In this document: one piece after another, positions 60,572 through 63,790 of the stretch
Position numbering within the stretch: the first letter of the stretch is position 1
Layout: each line of letters opens with the position of its first letter
DNA from: Salpingoeca rosetta
Taxonomy: Eukaryota > Opisthokonta > Choanoflagellata > Craspedida > Salpingoecidae
NCBI RefSeq assembly: GCF_000188695.1
Contig: NW_004754899.1
Location: 96,758-160,547 of the forward strand
Direction of reading: 5' to 3'
DNA: 63,790 nt
Position numbers and translations under genes: made by a program
Notes under the pieces: model-generated
What the model saw: the letters and a program-made list of their open reading frames with translations, nothing else
The model's database searches: none
Told to the model about the DNA's origin: nothing

Positions 60572-63500
60572 TCACACTGTGAGCTGTTGCATGTGTTCCC
60601 GCAGCGCGTGCACGGGCTGGTGCGAGTCCATCGTGTCGGTTGTCTTCATCGTGGTGGCGGCAGGAGGTGAGTGGCTGTTACTGTCTTCTTCACCATGTAG
60701 GTATCGAACGTACGCTGTGAGCGACAACGATGACACTTGCTTCTGCTGATGTAGTTGTGGTATGGACACACGCACGCCTCGCTGGCGGCCCCGCGGTGTT
60801 GTGCGCGATGTAAGGCCATGGAACTGGCACACGCCATGCAGAATCATGCGTTGGTACGCATCAGCACCCAAGATGAAGGCTGTGTCGCCACCACGCTCGG
60901 CATACAGGGACACGTGTTGTGGCAGCGGCACGCACGCGGGCTGCCGCACCACCGCAAGCACAAACTCCTCCAGCTCAGCAACAGCAGCCTGGAATGGTGC
61001 GCACGTGTGCGTGGTTGTTTGTGTTTGTTTGAGTTTGTGTTTGTTTTGAGTCTGTGTTTGTTCGTTTGTTGTTGGCAGACAGCCAAACAGGGCCAAACGA
61101 AGCGGAAAAATGTCGCACACAACACAACCACGCACAGCACAAGATACCACAACCAAGCACAGGGCCACACAACAGCGGTCAGCACAACGCAGCCTCACTG
61201 ATGGCTGCCTGTTGTTCTTGATGGCGAGGCGGATGCGTCGGTCGACTTTCAGATATCGCTGCTCGTTGTGGCGGTGCACGGCCGGCACACACGACCTGGC
61301 AGTGATAGATGGATGGATGGATGAAGTGTAGAGATCAGCGAGTGAGCGAGTGAGTGAGTGAGCGAGTGAGTGAGTGAGTGAGTGAGTGAGTGAGTGAGTG
61401 AGTGAGTGAGTGAGTGAGTGAGTGAGTGAGTGAGTGAGTGAGTGAGTGAGTGAGTGAGTGAGTGAGCGTGAATGCGCGTTGAATGGGAGTTGTGTGGTGG
61501 GGTTCAGACAGGCACAGACGCAGTCATGTATCTTCAACACAACAGCAACACCAACAACGACAGCATCTGCAGCAGGATGTGGAGCAAGTTTGCCTGCATG
61601 CACCCATCACTGTTGTGACTCACTTGTTGGTGCGACGCCGGCTGCGTGGGTTCGTGAGCACTTTGCTCTGTGTCTGGCTCGGCAGTGAATTGAATGCGTC
61701 CCATTGCTAGCGTAAAAATGGTGGCGGAAGGGGTGAGGTTGTGAGAGTGACGCACATCCGTCAGATGGTCATGATGGTCATGATCGTCATGATGGTCATG
61801 ATAGTCATGGTGCACGGCGACACAGGCACAGACACAGTCACACACACCCCACAGACACGCAGAAACACACACATACACATACACACAAACCTTGAGGTCT
61901 TCCGATGAGCCGAGCAGCTGCGTGAAGGCGGTTGGCTTGTGCTCGGGCCTTGGTCCCGTCATAAACGCATATGGATCGACCTCCTCACCAAACTCGTCCC
62001 CGTCATCGTTGCCAACGTCACCACCACCCCGACCACGCTGCTGTGCACGGCTCTGCTGTGCTGCCAGTCGGCGTGCAATCCGATGAAGGTTGCGGTCTGT
62101 AAGAAGCGGGAGGGGGGACAGCGGTGGCAAGGCGACCATGGATTGTGGCGGTGCACACGATAATGGCGTGTGAAGTGTGTGGGCCCAGAGTTGGATGGTA
62201 GCATCAAGAATGCCCCCCCCCCGTTCATGTTACACACGCATAACAAGACGGGCCAGGAAGCTCGGGTTGCGAGAGCAGCCACAGCAACCACAGCACCCAC
62301 CACAGCATCCACGACCAGCAATGACAGCATCCACCACAACAACCACAGCAATCACAGCAACCATCAGCACCACCACCAGCACCACAGCAACCACGGCAAC
62401 CCTGAGCATCATGGGTACCGTTGCGGTCGCGCTGGCCACGACGACGGCCAGGGGTATGGCGGGCGGATGCAGGGGATGGGACACGGAAACGACCAAACCG
62501 CGAGCCAACACGCGGTGCTGTATCGCTGCTGCCACCATCTCCACGTGCACGGTGGCGATACCGGGACCGGCTGTGAGGCTGGCGAGCACCACCGTTCACG
62601 GATGCGTCGGCCGCTTGCACCCCTCGCTGCTGTGCTTGCTGCAGCTGCTGGTTGTTGGGCTGCTCGCTACCCTCATCGGCAAGGGCCACACTGCCAGGAA
62701 GGTGACGGAGGGGGGGGGGGAGGGGAAGGAAGCTGGTTGTGTTACAATGCGATTGACGGTTGCGAGATGGCACCAAGGGGGTTCAACTGTTCGGTGTGAC
62801 AATTTGACTGTGCGACAAGAGATGCGCCGCCCACACGTCACAAACGAAGCGCACAAGCGCAGCTGGGCCATTTCATGCAATGCATTCGGGCTCACTTGAG
62901 CAAAGCGATGGTGAGCTGCTCTTCTGCATCCACTTGGGTCTCGTAGAACTCACGGTCGTGCACCACCATGGTGAGTGTTTGGACAGTCCAAAAGTAAACG
63001 ATGCGTGCGTGCAAGGAAGTCGCTCGTGTGACAAGCGGGTGGTTGTCGTTGCTGCTGCTGCTGTCGTTGGGGTCGTTGGGGGCCGGTTGGACCGTAACTT
63101 GACAGCTGTGACAGTTGGTGAGGCACAAGGGTGTGGAAATGGCAAAGAAGCAGTCACAGAAGAAGGGCGCGCGTCGAGTGAGTATGTTCGTGAGCGGCGC
63201 TGGTGTGACCCAGGGAAGTGCGGGGGGGGGCGGGTTCTGTGTTGTGTAACTGGCTCTGTTCACGCGCAACACCCACAACAGCAGCCAGAACAAGGAGCGC
63301 CTGTGTCCGTGTATCTTGAGTCTGAGTGCGGAAAGGCTTGCACAACGACAAACAACGCCAACCACAGCAGATATTGACAACCCATCCATACACATACAGA
63401 TAAGCACACACAGCCAGCAACGGTGACATTTGCGCGCTGGCGCGCCAACACCAAGCAAGCCAGCCCTCCTTCCACCCTTGTCCTCCCCTCCCCCGCCTCC

Positions 63501-63584
63501 CACAGCTCACCGCAACGGTCGTTGTGCAAACTGTTTTCCCTTTGCCGCCCGCGCGTCGCGGTATTGCGCCCCCGTCGTAACCAT
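60572..63584 (-). CDS. R3H-domain protein
   Basis: Seven minus-strand exons (63584-63511, 63105-62896, 62690-62419, 62096-61891, 61706-61624, 61295-61199, 60988-60572) give 452 residues. The R3H domain lies near residues 313-375: AAVAELEEFVLAVV, then LGADAYQRMILHGVCQFHGL with the signature Arg-x3-His (RMILH). R3H domains bind single-stranded nucleic acids. Upstream are an acidic N-terminal part (REFYETQVDAEEQLTIALL), a Gln/Arg/Ser-rich stretch with RSRYRHRARG, HRIARRLAAQQSRAQQRGRG, a conserved-looking block DPYAFMTGPRPEHKPTAFTQ and QRYLKVDRRIRLAIKN. The Arg-rich part supports RNA binding. No SUZ motif is seen. The 3' part (60988-60572) is read as one exon; an internal intron is possible. The start MVTTGAQYRDAR was chosen because it is the only ATG giving a continuous spliced frame. 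Confidence 0.82.
61340..61466 (+). repeat. (GTGA)n tetranucleotide array
   Basis: About 30 GAGT/GAGC units lie in an intron of the R3H gene. This is the same motif as at 27718-27809, but antisense to the host gene here. Confidence 0.95.
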
Positions 63585-63725
63585 TCAACGAATTCTGGCC
63601 ATCACACCATCAACTTTCTACAATCACCTCCAAATCGCGCAGCAGCACAACAAACAACAACCAACCCACCCGCCTTGCTCTTGCTTTGTTTTCGCTGCCA
63701 GTGTGCTTGTGGAGTGTGTGTGAGC

Positions 63726-63759
<34 letters not shown>

Positions 63760-63790
63760 ACGTGAAGAGTGTCCTTCTTTCGACTCTTCT
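63585..63790. other. upstream region of the R3H gene
   Basis: The last 206 bases contain the presumed promoter/leader of the R3H gene and a (GT)n stretch at about 63729-63758. No other feature is supported. Confidence 0.4.

Overview
This 63.8 kb window is nuclear DNA of a unicellular eukaryote. Its genes have 1-15 coding exons, spliced GT-AG introns, GC-rich codon use and introns packed with (GT)n/(CA)n microsatellites. The gene set combines GIPC, a BTB protein, a tandem-EH-domain protein, an MNK-like kinase, a coactosin-type ADF-H protein and a secreted family 8 polysaccharide lyase. That fits a close relative of animals, most likely a choanoflagellate; Salpingoeca rosetta would be a reasonable guess. 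The organism is inferred from gene content and intron style, not proven. No prokaryotic operon, CRISPR array, tRNA, rRNA or intact transposon was seen.

Layout from left to right. (1) The first coding exon of an unrecognised minus-strand gene (1-58). (2) A secreted PL8 lyase (734-3866, +). (3) RPS17 (4285-5464, -), head to head with a PDI/TMX3-like thioredoxin protein (5656 to at least 8889, +) whose end is lost near a gap. (4) An MNK-like protein kinase with a long acidic N-terminus and a DFN activation motif (10186-15747, +). (5) A coactosin-domain protein with a Lys/Glu coiled coil and two LF-acidic-LF motifs (16165-21966, +), interrupted by a 780-base gap in an intron. (6) A single-exon C2H2 zinc-finger protein (22788-25193, +). 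(7) A degenerate adenylate-kinase-like protein with an acylation signal (26955-30416, +). (8) A BTB protein (31012-33492, -), divergent from GIPC (34647-36687, +). (9) A 1,924-residue EH-domain scaffold (37596-46003, +). (10) Two unrelated LRR proteins, head to head (46892-49684, - and 50119-51659, +). (11) An aldo/keto reductase (51906-55372, -), divergent from mitochondrial HSP70 (56077-59948, +). (12) An R3H-domain protein (60572-63584, -).

Functionally the region is a mixture of housekeeping genes (RPS17, mtHSP70, PDI-like, aldo/keto reductase) and actin, endocytic and signalling genes (coactosin-LF protein, EH scaffold, GIPC, kinase). Exon models were built by hand. For every complete multi-exon gene, the summed exon lengths give an uninterrupted reading frame; the one boundary that lacks a canonical site is flagged in the aldo/keto reductase.

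The strongest unusual signals are these. A 174-bp coding block is nearly identical (two differences) in two otherwise unrelated genes 21 kb apart. A coactosin-type domain is fused to FAM21-like LF motifs. An exact 51-bp tandem duplication creates two equivalent in-frame donors. The kinase terminal exon can be read in two frames. One R3H-gene intron is flanked by a 9-bp direct repeat. The mtHSP70 gene carries a duplicated 3' splice site.
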